A stretch of 64,000 nucleotides of DNA, taken from Acrocarpospora macrocephala. GTDB lineage: Bacteria; Actinomycetota; Actinomycetes; Streptosporangiales; Streptosporangiaceae. Positions 24,491-31,587 of this stretch are shown here, one piece after another. A program made the translations under genes and the position numbers. The notes below the pieces were generated by a model that worked only from the letters and a program-made list of their open reading frames with translations, searched no databases and was not told the DNA's origin. The first letter of the stretch is position 1; each line of letters begins with the position of its first letter. The stretch lies in NCBI RefSeq assembly GCF_009687865.1, contig NZ_BLAE01000022.1:1-64000 (forward strand), read 5' to 3'.

Positions 24491-24810
24491 CCGTTATCGA
24501 CATCGCGCCGCTCGCCAGAGCCGGCCCGTCGGCGCCCACGACCATTCGCCTGCACGGCGACATCGACATCTTCACCACCAAGGCCCTACGCCTGCGACTA
24601 TTGAGCGCCCTGCGCTACAGCACCAGCATGCTGATCCTGGACATGTCGGACGTGTCGTTCTGCGATGCCTCCGGCCTGGGCGTGCTGGTCGGCATCCGGA
24701 ACCGCGCCCGAGCCCAGGGCGTCACCCTCGCCCTGACCGGGATCCGCCCGTCCCTCACCAGGATTCTGCGCATCACCGGCCTGGACCGCAGCCTGCCGAT
24801 CATGATGTGA
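24487..24810 (+). CDS. STAS-domain anti-sigma factor antagonist
   Basis: A 107-residue single STAS domain. The key segment LILDMSDVSFCDASGLGVLVGI carries the Asp-Ala-Ser-Gly-Leu phosphorylation motif of SpoIIAA/RsbV-type antagonists. In such partner-switching systems the unphosphorylated protein binds an anti-sigma kinase and frees a sigma factor. No kinase gene is adjacent, so the partner lies elsewhere. It is coupled to the DUF5994 gene by a 4-bp overlap. Confidence 0.9.
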   Translation: MTVIDIAPLARAGPSAPTTIRLHGDIDIFTTKALRLRLLSALRYSTSMLILDMSDVSFCDASGLGVLVGIRNRARAQGVTLALTGIRPSLTRILRITGLDRSLPIMM

Positions 24811-24966
24811 CCGGACTCTTAGGAAATATCCCTGCGTTCGTTGGGCTCTCTGTGACGTCAGCGGGAGTTCCACCGGCCGCTCCCGAAATGGAACGGGATG
24901 TCCTGCGGTGGGAACGGCGCGGAACGCCTAAGGAGGTAAAACGACTCATCCTTCTTAGGGGAACTC

Positions 24967-25443
24967 ATGAACAAGAACATCTCGCGGCTCGGGCGCGGCG
25001 TCGCGCTCGGTGCCGTCATGGCCTTCGCCGGACTCGGGCTCGCCGTCACTCCGGCGAACGCCGCGGCCAACACGGCGGTCATCGCCATCACCAAGCAGCC
25101 AGGAGATTACTTCAAGGTCAACATCGATGTCGTGATTGGCATGACCCCATACCAGGCCCAGCAGTTGAAGAACACCGGCCACCCGATCGCCCTCAGGGTC
25201 TGGGGCGAGGACAAGATCAACGATGTCCGCTACGGGCCCGACTCCTTCAAGAACTACGACGTCACCTTCCGGGGCATGGAACTCCACACGTACTACTACT
25301 TCAAGCGCGGCACGACGCTCAACGAGGACTCGCGCTGGTACGAAGGCGACGTCGACGACATCTTCGTCGAGGCCCGCCTGCTCAACCTGTCGGGGAGCAC
25401 CCTCCGGTCCGTGAACAGCAACACGGTGCACGGCGAGTTCTGA
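24967..25443 (+). CDS. Secreted protein of unknown function
   Basis: A 158-residue protein with a clear signal peptide (MNKNISRLGRGVALGAVMAF, cleaved after NAA at about residue 33). The mature domain of about 125 residues is rich in Tyr and Asp (TYYYFKRGTTL, WYEGDVDDIFVEARLL) and looks beta-rich; no family is recognised. Its base composition is lower in GC than its neighbours. AGGGGAA sits 5 nt before the ATG, while a perfect AAGGAGGT lies further upstream near 24930, without a good start codon after it. A strong terminator follows at 25461-25498. Confidence 0.75.
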   Translation: MNKNISRLGRGVALGAVMAFAGLGLAVTPANAAANTAVIAITKQPGDYFKVNIDVVIGMTPYQAQQLKNTGHPIALRVWGEDKINDVRYGPDSFKNYDVTFRGMELHTYYYFKRGTTLNEDSRWYEGDVDDIFVEARLLNLSGSTLRSVNSNTVHGEF

Positions 25444-25460
25444 CCCGGTGCGGGTACTTC

Positions 25461-25498
25461 CCGGGCCCTCGCTCCCATGAACAGGAGCGGGGGCCCGG
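25461..25498. terminator. Bidirectional terminator between secreted protein and amidase genes
   Basis: CCGGGCCCTCGCTCC (25461-25475) and GGAGCGGGGGCCCGG (25484-25498) form a 15-bp stem with one G-T pair and an 8-nt loop. It lies 17 nt after the upstream stop and 59 nt from the stop of the convergent amidase. Confidence 0.8.
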
Positions 25499-25557
25499 CT
25501 CATATGCGATGGGAGGATCACCGTCGATGAGGTGACCCGCCCGGGAGCGGATCTCGG

Positions 25558-26970
25558 CTAGTGGTTCCTGATGGAGAAGCCGGGGACGCGATGGTCCCAG
25601 GGCATGGCGTGTTCCAGTTGGGTGGCGGTTTGGAAGAGGAGGTCCTCGCGGCCGTACGGGGCGATTAGCTGGACGCCGATCGGCAGGCCGGTGGCGCTGT
25701 GGCCCAGGGGCAGGCTGATCGCCGGGTGGCCGGAGACGTTGAAGACCATCGTGAACGGGCTGTAGTCGAACATCGAGTCCAGCCATGTGGTGAAGGTGTG
25801 GCTGGGGTCGTTGTAGCGCAGGGTGCCGTGGGGTGCGGGGAGCCGTCCCAGGGTCGGGGTGATGAGCAGGTCGTATCGGGTGAAGAATGAGGCCACCGAT
25901 CTGGTCACCCGGTTCTGGGCGTCGAAGGCGTTCATCATGTCCAGCGCCGTGTACTCGCTCGCCAGGCTGAGCAGTTCCCGGGAGACCGCCTCGAGCTGGG
26001 CCGGGTCGGGTTGCCTGGGCGCCCGGAGCAGCATCGAGGCGATCGCGACCCCTTCGGCCACGCAGCTCGCCAGGACGTCGTTCCAGCTGAGTTCCGGCCG
26101 GTCCGCCATGACGGGATGGCCCAGCCGTTCCATCATGCGACCGGTCTGGATCGCCGCCTGGGCCACCTCGCCGTCGACGCTCGTGCCGGACCAGGGTTCG
26201 GTGGTCACAGCGACCCGCAGCGGGCCGGGCTCGCGTTCGTCGGCGTACCGGCCGCGTGGGGGAGGGGCGGTGTACTTGTCTCCGATGCCGGGCCCCTGGA
26301 CCGCGTCCAGCAGGTGGGCGGCATCGCGGACGGTGCGCGTCAGCGCGAATTCGTACGCCATGCCCAGCATCGGTTCGCCCAGGTCAGGCCCGCACGGCAC
26401 GCGCCCGCGGCTGGGTTTCAGCCCGACCAGACCGCAGCAGGAGGCGGGCACCCGGATGGAACCGGCGCCGTCGCTGGCGTGGGCGAGCGGGACGGCGCCG
26501 GCGGCGATCATGGCGGCGGCGCCGCCGCTCGACCCGCCCACCCCGCGGTTCCGATCCCACGGGTTGTGGGTCGGCCCGTACCGGAGTGACTCGGTGGCGA
26601 AGCTGAGCACCAGTTCAGGCACGGCGGTGAGGCCGAGCGTGACCAGGCCCGCGGCCCGGAAGCGGGCCATGAGATCCGTGTCGCGCTGGGCGAGGATCCC
26701 CGGGATGGCCCGGCTGCCGAGGAAGAACGGCACGCCCTCCGCCACCGGCCCGTGGTCCTTGATCAGGAACGGCACCCCGGCCAGCTGGCCGTCCGCGGCG
26801 TGGTGCAGCGCCGGGCTGAACGGCGGTAACGCCAGCCCGTTCAGCTCGGCGTTCGCGATCGCGATGGCTTCCCGCGCGACCGCCTCGACCTCACCGGCGG
26901 TGACCTCGCCCGCTCTGATCAGGTCGCGGAGGCCGACAGCGTCGTAACGCGCATATTCGTGAAGTTTCAT
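25558..26970 (-). CDS. Amidase (amidase-signature family)
   Basis: 470 residues from the ATG at 26970, preceded by AAGGGAC; a start at 26994 is less likely. The Ser-cisSer-Lys triad is visible: Lys71 in FLIKDHGP, Ser147 in GVGGSSGGAA and nucleophile Ser171 in DGAGSIRVPASCCGLVG. The size suits stand-alone amidases rather than GatA, and there are no gatB or gatC neighbours. It hydrolyses an amide to acid and ammonia; the substrate is unknown. It diverges from a methyltransferase across a region with nested inverted repeats. Confidence 0.9.
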   Translation of the reverse strand: MKLHEYARYDAVGLRDLIRAGEVTAGEVEAVAREAIAIANAELNGLALPPFSPALHHAADGQLAGVPFLIKDHGPVAEGVPFFLGSRAIPGILAQRDTDLMARFRAAGLVTLGLTAVPELVLSFATESLRYGPTHNPWDRNRGVGGSSGGAAAMIAAGAVPLAHASDGAGSIRVPASCCGLVGLKPSRGRVPCGPDLGEPMLGMAYEFALTRTVRDAAHLLDAVQGPGIGDKYTAPPPRGRYADEREPGPLRVAVTTEPWSGTSVDGEVAQAAIQTGRMMERLGHPVMADRPELSWNDVLASCVAEGVAIASMLLRAPRQPDPAQLEAVSRELLSLASEYTALDMMNAFDAQNRVTRSVASFFTRYDLLITPTLGRLPAPHGTLRYNDPSHTFTTWLDSMFDYSPFTMVFNVSGHPAISLPLGHSATGLPIGVQLIAPYGREDLLFQTATQLEHAMPWDHRVPGFSIRNH

Positions 26971-26987
26971 GAAATGAGTCCCTTGTA

Positions 26988-27062
26988 AACACATCAGATC
27001 GATTGGAGGCGGCCTGAACAGGGGTGATGGTCGATGACCATCCCCTGTGGGATCGATGTGTT
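26988..27062. promoter_or_regulatory. Nested inverted repeats between amidase and methyltransferase genes
   Basis: The outer arms AACACATC (26988-26995) and GATGTGTT (27055-27062) enclose CAGGGG (27019-27024)/CCCCTG (27042-27047) and the perfect palindrome ATGGTC-GAT-GACCAT (27027-27041). The structure begins 17 bp upstream of the amidase start. It could be a double operator or a leader hairpin. No regulator gene lies next to it. Confidence 0.45.
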
Positions 27063-27178
27063 ACTACGCTCGGGACATCGGGCTCATCGTGCCAGTGGCG
27101 ATTCCCGACTGTCGAACGAATATCCGCCGTCAGGGGCTCAGCCTGATCCGCCCGGCGTCCGAGAAGTACCCTTTACTG

Positions 27179-27889
27179 GTGTTCTCGCCTCAAGGCCCCT
27201 CGCTGCGTGAACTGACGGTCCAGGCGCTGTCCTCGGTCGAGCGCGGCTACGACCTGCTCGCCCCGAAGTTCGACCACACGCCTTTTCGCACCTCCGATGG
27301 CGTTCTTGACGCAACCGCCGACGCGCTGCGCCCGCTCGGGCCCTTCGGGCGGGGACTGGACGTGTGCTGCGGCACCGGCGCGGGCATGCGGATCCTCGAA
27401 CCCCTATGCCAAGGACGGATCACGGGCGTCGACTTCAGCACCGGCATGCTCGCGCAGGCGCGCCGAGCGCACCCGGACGCCGAGTGCGTCCAGGCCGACG
27501 TTCGGGCCCTGCCCTTCGCCGAGACCTTCGACCTCGCGGTCAGCTTCGGAGCGCTCGGACACTTCCTACCCGCCGAACGGCCCTCGCTCTTCGCCGGGGT
27601 GTACCGCGCGTTACGGCCTGGCGGGCTCTTCGCCTTCCCGATCGGCGCGCCGCTGCCCATCACATCGCGCTGGTACTGGGCGCTGCTCGGATTCGACCTG
27701 GCCATGCAGGTGCGAAATGCCGTGTGGCGTCCCCCCTTCGTCATGTACTACGGCACCTGCCGGCTGCAGGCGGTTCGCAACGACCTGACAGCAGCCGGAT
27801 TCACCGTGACAACAGTCCCCTTGACGGCCCTGGGCCGACGCGAGGACGGCAGCCCGCGGTGCCGGCTTGTCCTCGCACGCAGAACTTAG
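27179..27889 (+). CDS. Class I SAM-dependent methyltransferase
   Basis: The GTG at 27179 gives 236 residues; a longer frame from 27047 would include the inverted-repeat region and looks non-coding. Motif I is GRGLDVCCGTGAGMRIL, followed by ITGVDFSTGMLAQARRAHPD and FDLAVSFGALGHF, standard for Methyltransf_11/25 proteins. The C-terminal part (ALLGFDLAMQVRNAVWRPPF) may dock to a membrane or a hydrophobic substrate. TACCCT lies 6 nt before the GTG, so the mRNA may be leaderless. The methylated substrate is unknown. Confidence 0.82.
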   Translation: MFSPQGPSLRELTVQALSSVERGYDLLAPKFDHTPFRTSDGVLDATADALRPLGPFGRGLDVCCGTGAGMRILEPLCQGRITGVDFSTGMLAQARRAHPDAECVQADVRALPFAETFDLAVSFGALGHFLPAERPSLFAGVYRALRPGGLFAFPIGAPLPITSRWYWALLGFDLAMQVRNAVWRPPFVMYYGTCRLQAVRNDLTAAGFTVTTVPLTALGRREDGSPRCRLVLARRT

Positions 27890-27921
27890 GTGTACGCGCG
27901 GACGAGGGCATACTCGAAGCC

Positions 27922-28488
27922 ATGCGTGTGGGGATAGCCCATCATCTCGGTTGGGCCGTGGCAGTCACGGCGTCGGCCGAGTACCAGGTGGTGGACCGCC
28001 GGCGGATCGCACTGATCGAGCCCGGCATGGCGGCGGCGCCCATCCACCACGAAGGCAAACCTCTCGACGATGCCGCGATTTCGGAGCTGGTAACCCAGGT
28101 GCGGCAGTCGGCAGCCCGGGCAACGTCAGCCTCGCTGGACGAACTCGCATCCGCGCTGCGAGAACCGATCGTCTCGGTTTCGCTCCGAGCCTGGCCTCTC
28201 GACTTCCCCGAAGACATCGCCGTCCAGCGACGCGCACCGTACGAGTCCCACGCCGACTCCATCATGTACCGCCAGATCCTGGCCGAGCTCGCACACGCAC
28301 GTGGCTGGATCGTCCACGCCTATGACGCCAAGAACGTGGAGAACCTAGCGGCCAGATTCCTGGCTGAGCGGACCGACGAGGTCCTGTACGGCCCGCGGGC
28401 AACACTTGGGCCGCCCTGGGCGAAGGACCATCGAATGGCTCTCGCGGCGACAATCGTGGCCGGTCCGATGGTCCGACCCCGCCACTGA
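27922..28488 (+). CDS. Conserved-type protein of unknown function
   Basis: 188 residues from the ATG at 27922. A promoter supports this start: TTAGGT, 17 bp, CATACT, then 7 nt to the ATG (leaderless). Visible segments include VGIAHHLGWAVAVTASAEYQ, VDRRRIALIEPGMAAAPIHH and LRAWPLDFPEDIAVQRRAPY. There is no signal peptide or membrane helix. I recognise no domain; the conserved-looking His, Arg and Asp clusters suggest a soluble enzyme. It follows the methyltransferase by 32 bp but has its own promoter. Confidence 0.65.
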   Translation: MRVGIAHHLGWAVAVTASAEYQVVDRRRIALIEPGMAAAPIHHEGKPLDDAAISELVTQVRQSAARATSASLDELASALREPIVSVSLRAWPLDFPEDIAVQRRAPYESHADSIMYRQILAELAHARGWIVHAYDAKNVENLAARFLAERTDEVLYGPRATLGPPWAKDHRMALAATIVAGPMVRPRH

Positions 28489-28519
28489 CGCGCGCTCAAC
28501 CTCATCGATGGGTGCCCGA

Positions 28520-29095
28520 TCAGGGCCGTTCCCGTCCGGTGCGGGCGGCGCGTTCGCTCAGCGTGCGGGCGGTGTGCAGGCACCAGTCGCGTATCTCCCG
28601 CTCCAGACGGCATCCGCCCAGGCAGGACAGGTACGGCCCGATGCGGTCCCCCTCACGCAGGAACGACTCCTCGTCCAGGTCACCACGAAGGCGGCTGAGC
28701 ATCTTCTCGAACAACGCGAGCTTGGCCGCGGCCTCCTCCGCCCGCTCGTGGAGCTGGGCGATCACGGGCGCGGGGTCGAGCAGGTCCACGGCGTGCACTC
28801 TGACGGCCAGGTCGTCACGGATGAGCAGCGGTTTCGGCGGCACCGCGGCGAAGGCGCCCAGCTCGCCGACACCGGCCTCGGTGACCGTGAACACCCGCTT
28901 GTTGGGGCGGCCTTGCTGGGCCACCTCCCGGCCCGCGACCAGGCCGTCGGCTTCCAGCTTGGCCAGCTCGGCGTACAGCTGCTGCGGAGCGGCATACCAG
29001 AAGTTGGAGACCCCCACGTCGAAGATCTTGGTCAGCTGGTAGCCGCTGTATTCACCGTCGAGCAGTGCCACGAGCACCGCGTGCCGCAAGGCCAT
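28520..29095 (-). CDS. PadR-family transcriptional regulator
   Basis: A 191-residue PadR protein. The winged helix is MALRHAVLVALLDGEYSGYQ, then FWYAAPQQLYAELAKLEADGLV and KRVFTVTEAG. The C-terminal coiled helix (LHERAEEAAAKLALFEKMLS) is the dimer part. It diverges from a 48-codon ORF, and the 30-bp symmetric element 29102-29131 lies in the overlap of their start regions, so it should regulate itself and that ORF. Confidence 0.9.
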   Translation of the reverse strand: MALRHAVLVALLDGEYSGYQLTKIFDVGVSNFWYAAPQQLYAELAKLEADGLVAGREVAQQGRPNKRVFTVTEAGVGELGAFAAVPPKPLLIRDDLAVRVHAVDLLDPAPVIAQLHERAEEAAAKLALFEKMLSRLRGDLDEESFLREGDRIGPYLSCLGGCRLEREIRDWCLHTARTLSERAARTGRERP

Positions 29096-29101
29096 CCGCT
29101 A

Positions 29102-29131
29102 GTCATGTCCATGAGTAGTCATAGACATGAC
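29102..29131. promoter_or_regulatory. PadR-type operator
   Basis: GTCATGTC (29102-29109) and GACATGAC (29124-29131) are perfect inverted arms, and ATGA/TCAT (29111-29114, 29119-29122) nest between them. It starts 7 bp upstream of the PadR start and overlaps the ATG at 29127 of the divergent ORF. Confidence 0.6.
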
Positions 29132-29273
29132 CGTAGTAGGGAACACCGTCCCGGCGCAAGCAGCAGTGTTGACCCTGATGGTGCTCGACGGCGTGCTCAT
29201 CGCGGTGCTGTTCGAGCGGGTCAGCCCGGAGCTGCGGGACCCGACGGCCGAGATCGTGGCAGCGGCCCGCTGA
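29127..29273 (+). CDS. Possible 48-residue single-helix membrane micro-protein
   Basis: ATG at 29127 to TGA at 29271. The predicted peptide has one hydrophobic helix (AAVLTLMVLDGVLIAVLFER) followed by a charged tail (VSPELRDPTAEIVAAAR). It starts inside the PadR operator, so it is the natural target of that regulator, and overlaps the end of the convergent EamA gene by 53 bp. It may be a genuine small membrane protein or the stump of a longer transporter. No homologue is recalled. Confidence 0.4.
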   Translation: MTVVGNTVPAQAAVLTLMVLDGVLIAVLFERVSPELRDPTAEIVAAAR

Positions 29274-30261
29274 ACACCACCGCCGCGAGCAGCACCAGCC
29301 CGCCGAGTACGGCCGCGACGGTGAGGCGTTCCCCGAGGAAGGCGACCGCGATGGCCGTGGCCACCAGCGGTTCCACCAGCGCGACGACCGAGGCGGTGGT
29401 CGAGGGGACCACCCTCAGCCCCGCGAAGAACAGCCCGTACGCGAGCGCGCTGGGAACCACGCCCAAGTAGGCCAGCAGCATTACGACGGTCACCGTGAAG
29501 CCTCCCTCGGGACCGAGTCCCGAACCCAGCGCGAACGGGAACAGGCACAGCGATCCCACGGCGAAGCCGATCAGCGCGCTACCGGCCGAGTCACCGGTGC
29601 CGATGGCCCGGCCAAGCAGGATGGTTCCCGCGTAACCGACCGCCGACAGCAACGCGAGCCCGATACCCAGGATCGGAACCGTGGCTCCCACGACCTGATC
29701 TCCGCTGGACACCAGCCCGGTGGCGGCCGACCGAGCCGAGGTGGACACGATGGCCGGATCTCCGCCGGATACGGGCGCAGTGGAGTCGACGGCTGGATCT
29801 CCGCCGGATACCAGCAGTATCAGGCCCGCCAAAGCCGAGCCGATGATCAGGGCTCCCCGGCCGCCCAGGCGCTCGCCCATCCACAGGCGGGCGCCCACGG
29901 CGACCAGGATCGGCCCCGAGCCCAGCGTCACCACGGTCGCGACCGCGACACCGGCGTGGTCGACCGCCGCGAAGTAGGCCGTCTGGTAGACGGCCATGCC
30001 CACCCCGGTCGCCAGGAACCTAGCTTTTTCCCGGCGGAACCGGCCGACTAGCGAGAACGTGCCTTCGCCGCGCAGCAGCGGCCAGGCCGCGGCGAGCGCG
30101 AGGGCGCCGCCGAGGAAACGCCAGAACGACACGGTGAGCGGGTCGAGCCCACCGGCCGAATAGAGCATCGCGGCGACCGCGCCACCCGTGCCCCACGCGC
30201 TGGCCGCGAGGGCGATGGCGAATATGGCCCTGCCGAAAGACAGGGGACTTGCCCGAAACAT
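29221..30261 (-). CDS. EamA/DMT-family exporter
   Basis: 346 residues from the ATG at 30261, which has CAGGGA 6 nt upstream; ATG 30267 is an alternative. About ten helices form two EamA repeats: SAWGTGGAVAAMLYSAGGL with VSFWRFLGGALALAAAWPL, and VGYAGTILLGRAI with VVPSALAYGLFFAGLR then EPLVATAIAVAFLGERLT. Family members export amino acids, metabolites or drugs. The linker between the halves contains duplicated SGGDPA units. The transcript carries a leader peptide and terminator-type attenuator (30352-30401), implying induction by a translation block or drug. Confidence 0.85.
   Translation of the reverse strand: MFRASPLSFGRAIFAIALAASAWGTGGAVAAMLYSAGGLDPLTVSFWRFLGGALALAAAWPLLRGEGTFSLVGRFRREKARFLATGVGMAVYQTAYFAAVDHAGVAVATVVTLGSGPILVAVGARLWMGERLGGRGALIIGSALAGLILLVSGGDPAVDSTAPVSGGDPAIVSTSARSAATGLVSSGDQVVGATVPILGIGLALLSAVGYAGTILLGRAIGTGDSAGSALIGFAVGSLCLFPFALGSGLGPEGGFTVTVVMLLAYLGVVPSALAYGLFFAGLRVVPSTTASVVALVEPLVATAIAVAFLGERLTVAAVLGGLVLLAAVVFSGPLPRSRPSGPAAPG
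29697..29811 (-). repeat. Short repeats in the EamA inter-domain linker
   Basis: GGATCTCCGCCGGATAC occurs exactly at 29756-29772 and 29795-29811, 39 bp (13 codons) apart. A third degenerate copy, GATCTCCGCTGGACACC, lies near 29697. They code SGGDP-type units and probably arose by slippage. Confidence 0.6.
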
Positions 30262-30320
30262 GATCATTCCCTGGGGGTCGTTGTCTCGACGAGAAAGGTC
30301 ATCCGCGGACAACGACAGGA

Positions 30321-30347
30321 CACGCCGGGGCACGATCGCCCGGCGTG
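30321..30347 (-). other. Second hairpin in the EamA leader
   Basis: CACGCCGGG (30321-30329) and CCCGGCGTG (30339-30347) form a perfect 9-bp stem just downstream of the attenuator in transcription order. It may take part in alternative pairing or act as a second stop. Confidence 0.4.
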
Positions 30348-30351
30348 CCAG

Positions 30352-30382
30352 AAAAGCGCCGCCCGCTAGCGGGCGGGCGGCG
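30352..30382 (-). terminator. Terminator-type attenuator overlapping the leader peptide stop
   Basis: Left arm CGCCGCCCGC (30357-30366) and right arm GCGGGCGGCG (30373-30382) form a perfect 10-bp stem. On the minus-strand transcript the stem is followed by C-TTTT-C. The leader ORF TAG (30368-30366) lies at the loop and the first pair of the far arm, so a ribosome at or near the stop would prevent folding. The coding gene starts about 90 nt downstream. Confidence 0.6.
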
Positions 30383-30401
30383 GGGAAACGATCAAACGCA
30401 T
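30366..30401 (-). CDS. Putative 11-residue leader peptide of the EamA exporter
   Basis: ATG at 30401 encodes MRLIVSPPPAR and stops at TAG 30368-30366 inside the attenuator stem-loop. TAGGAT ends 7 nt before the ATG, so the leader is probably translated from a leaderless mRNA start. The triple proline next to the stop is a known slow-translation motif. Comparable short uORFs with attenuators precede antibiotic-resistance genes of actinobacteria. Confidence 0.55.
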   Translation of the reverse strand: MRLIVSPPPAR

Positions 30402-30404
30402 GGC

Positions 30405-30433
30405 GCCGATCCTAGCAACCTTGCCCAGCAAGG
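30405..30433 (-). promoter_or_regulatory. Promoter and palindrome upstream of the EamA leader
   Basis: The minus-strand -10 box TAGGAT lies 7 nt before the leader ATG. CCTTGC-CCA-GCAAGG (30419-30433) is a perfect palindrome immediately upstream, over the expected -35 region. No standard -35 hexamer is seen, consistent with regulator-dependent initiation. Confidence 0.4.
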
Positions 30434-30530
30434 GGCGGCCGGAATACGCCGGAAAGGGATCGTGGTAGACCGTTCTTGCAGGTCAACGCTGTGATCATCC
30501 ACGCCCGGCCCAACGCTGGCCGCACCTTCC

Positions 30531-31457
30531 TCAGGACATGAAGTAGTGGCCCTTCTCCAGGTCCTCGATCAGGCTTGGCTGGGTCGGTTGCCAGCCCAGC
30601 AGTTCGCGGGTCAGTTCGCTGGAAGCAGGGCTGTCGAGGGCGAGGAAACCCGACAGCCAGGTGAAGTGCTCGGCCGCGTCGTCGGGGGAGACGGAGCGGG
30701 TCCGCAGGTTGAGGTGGCGGCCGATGGCCTCGGCGATCGAGCGGATCGGCACGCCCTGGTCGGCGGTCGCGTGCAGGACCGATCCGGCCGGGGCGCTCTC
30801 CAGGGCGAGCCGGAACAGGTGTGCGGCGTCGATACGGTGCGCGGCAGGCCAGCGTTGGGAGCCGTCGCCGATGTAGCCGGAGACGCCCTTGTCGCGGGCG
30901 ACGCCGACCAGAGCCGCCATGAACCCGGGGTCGCCCTCGCCGTGCACGGTCGGCGGGAGCCGTACGACGGACGAGCGGATGTTGCGGTCGGCGAGAGCGA
31001 GGGTCAGGTGTGCGGTGCCCATCCGGGTCTGCGGGCCGCCGGTCAGGTGCGCGGGCAACGCGTCGGACGTGCGGCCGTCCTCTTCGGTGGCCACCCGGCC
31101 CGGGGCAAGTCCGGCCAGCCCGGAGGCGAGCACGAACGGCCGAGCGGAACCGGCGAGGGCCTCCCCGAATGCCTCGACGGCGCGGCGGTCGGCGTCGGCG
31201 GCGCTCTGGAAGCCTCCCTGGAAGGCGATGTCGTGCTTGAACGCGAGGTGGATCACCCCGTCCGACGCGGCGGCCGTGTCGCGCAGGACGTCGAGGTCGT
31301 CGAGCGTGCCGTGGACCACCTCGGTCCCGGCCTTGGTGAGGGCGGCGGCCGAGGCGTCCGAGCGGGCGAGCCCGACGACCTGGTGACCCGCGCCGATGAG
31401 TTCGGGTATGAGTGCCGAGCCGATCCATCCGGATGCCCCGGTGACGAAAACGCGCAT
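30531..31457 (-). CDS. SDR-type NAD-dependent epimerase/dehydratase-like protein
   Basis: A 308-residue extended-SDR-like protein. The Rossmann motif is RVFVTGASGWIGSALIPELI (TGxxGxxG). GVIHLAFKHDIAF corresponds to the NAD-contacting strand, and the active-site region differs from the classic YxxxK. Such atypical members are often NAD(P)-dependent reductases for small ketones or aldehydes. It diverges from a TetR gene across a region with two copies of ATGTCAGTCACTGTCATCA, so its expression is probably induced by an unknown ligand. Confidence 0.82.
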   Translation of the reverse strand: MRVFVTGASGWIGSALIPELIGAGHQVVGLARSDASAAALTKAGTEVVHGTLDDLDVLRDTAAASDGVIHLAFKHDIAFQGGFQSAADADRRAVEAFGEALAGSARPFVLASGLAGLAPGRVATEEDGRTSDALPAHLTGGPQTRMGTAHLTLALADRNIRSSVVRLPPTVHGEGDPGFMAALVGVARDKGVSGYIGDGSQRWPAAHRIDAAHLFRLALESAPAGSVLHATADQGVPIRSIAEAIGRHLNLRTRSVSPDDAAEHFTWLSGFLALDSPASSELTRELLGWQPTQPSLIEDLEKGHYFMS

Positions 31458-31520
31458 GAGTAAGCCTCCAGCGTAGGCCGGTCGTCCTCGCGCCGCGGGT
31501 GGGCGCCGGGCGACCGAGCG

Positions 31521-31572
31521 ATGTCAGTCACTGTCATCACACCGTAGCAGCTGATGTCAGTCACTGTCATCA
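31521..31572. promoter_or_regulatory. Two identical TetR operator copies, 33 bp apart
   Basis: ATGTCAGTCACTGTCATCA occurs at 31521-31539 and 31554-31572. Each copy is an imperfect palindrome (ATGTCAGT and ACTGTCAT about a C). The 33-bp spacing places both on the same DNA face. The second copy ends 2 bp before the TAGGAT -10 of the TetR gene. Confidence 0.65.
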
Positions 31573-31587
31573 GGTAGGATTCCGGGC

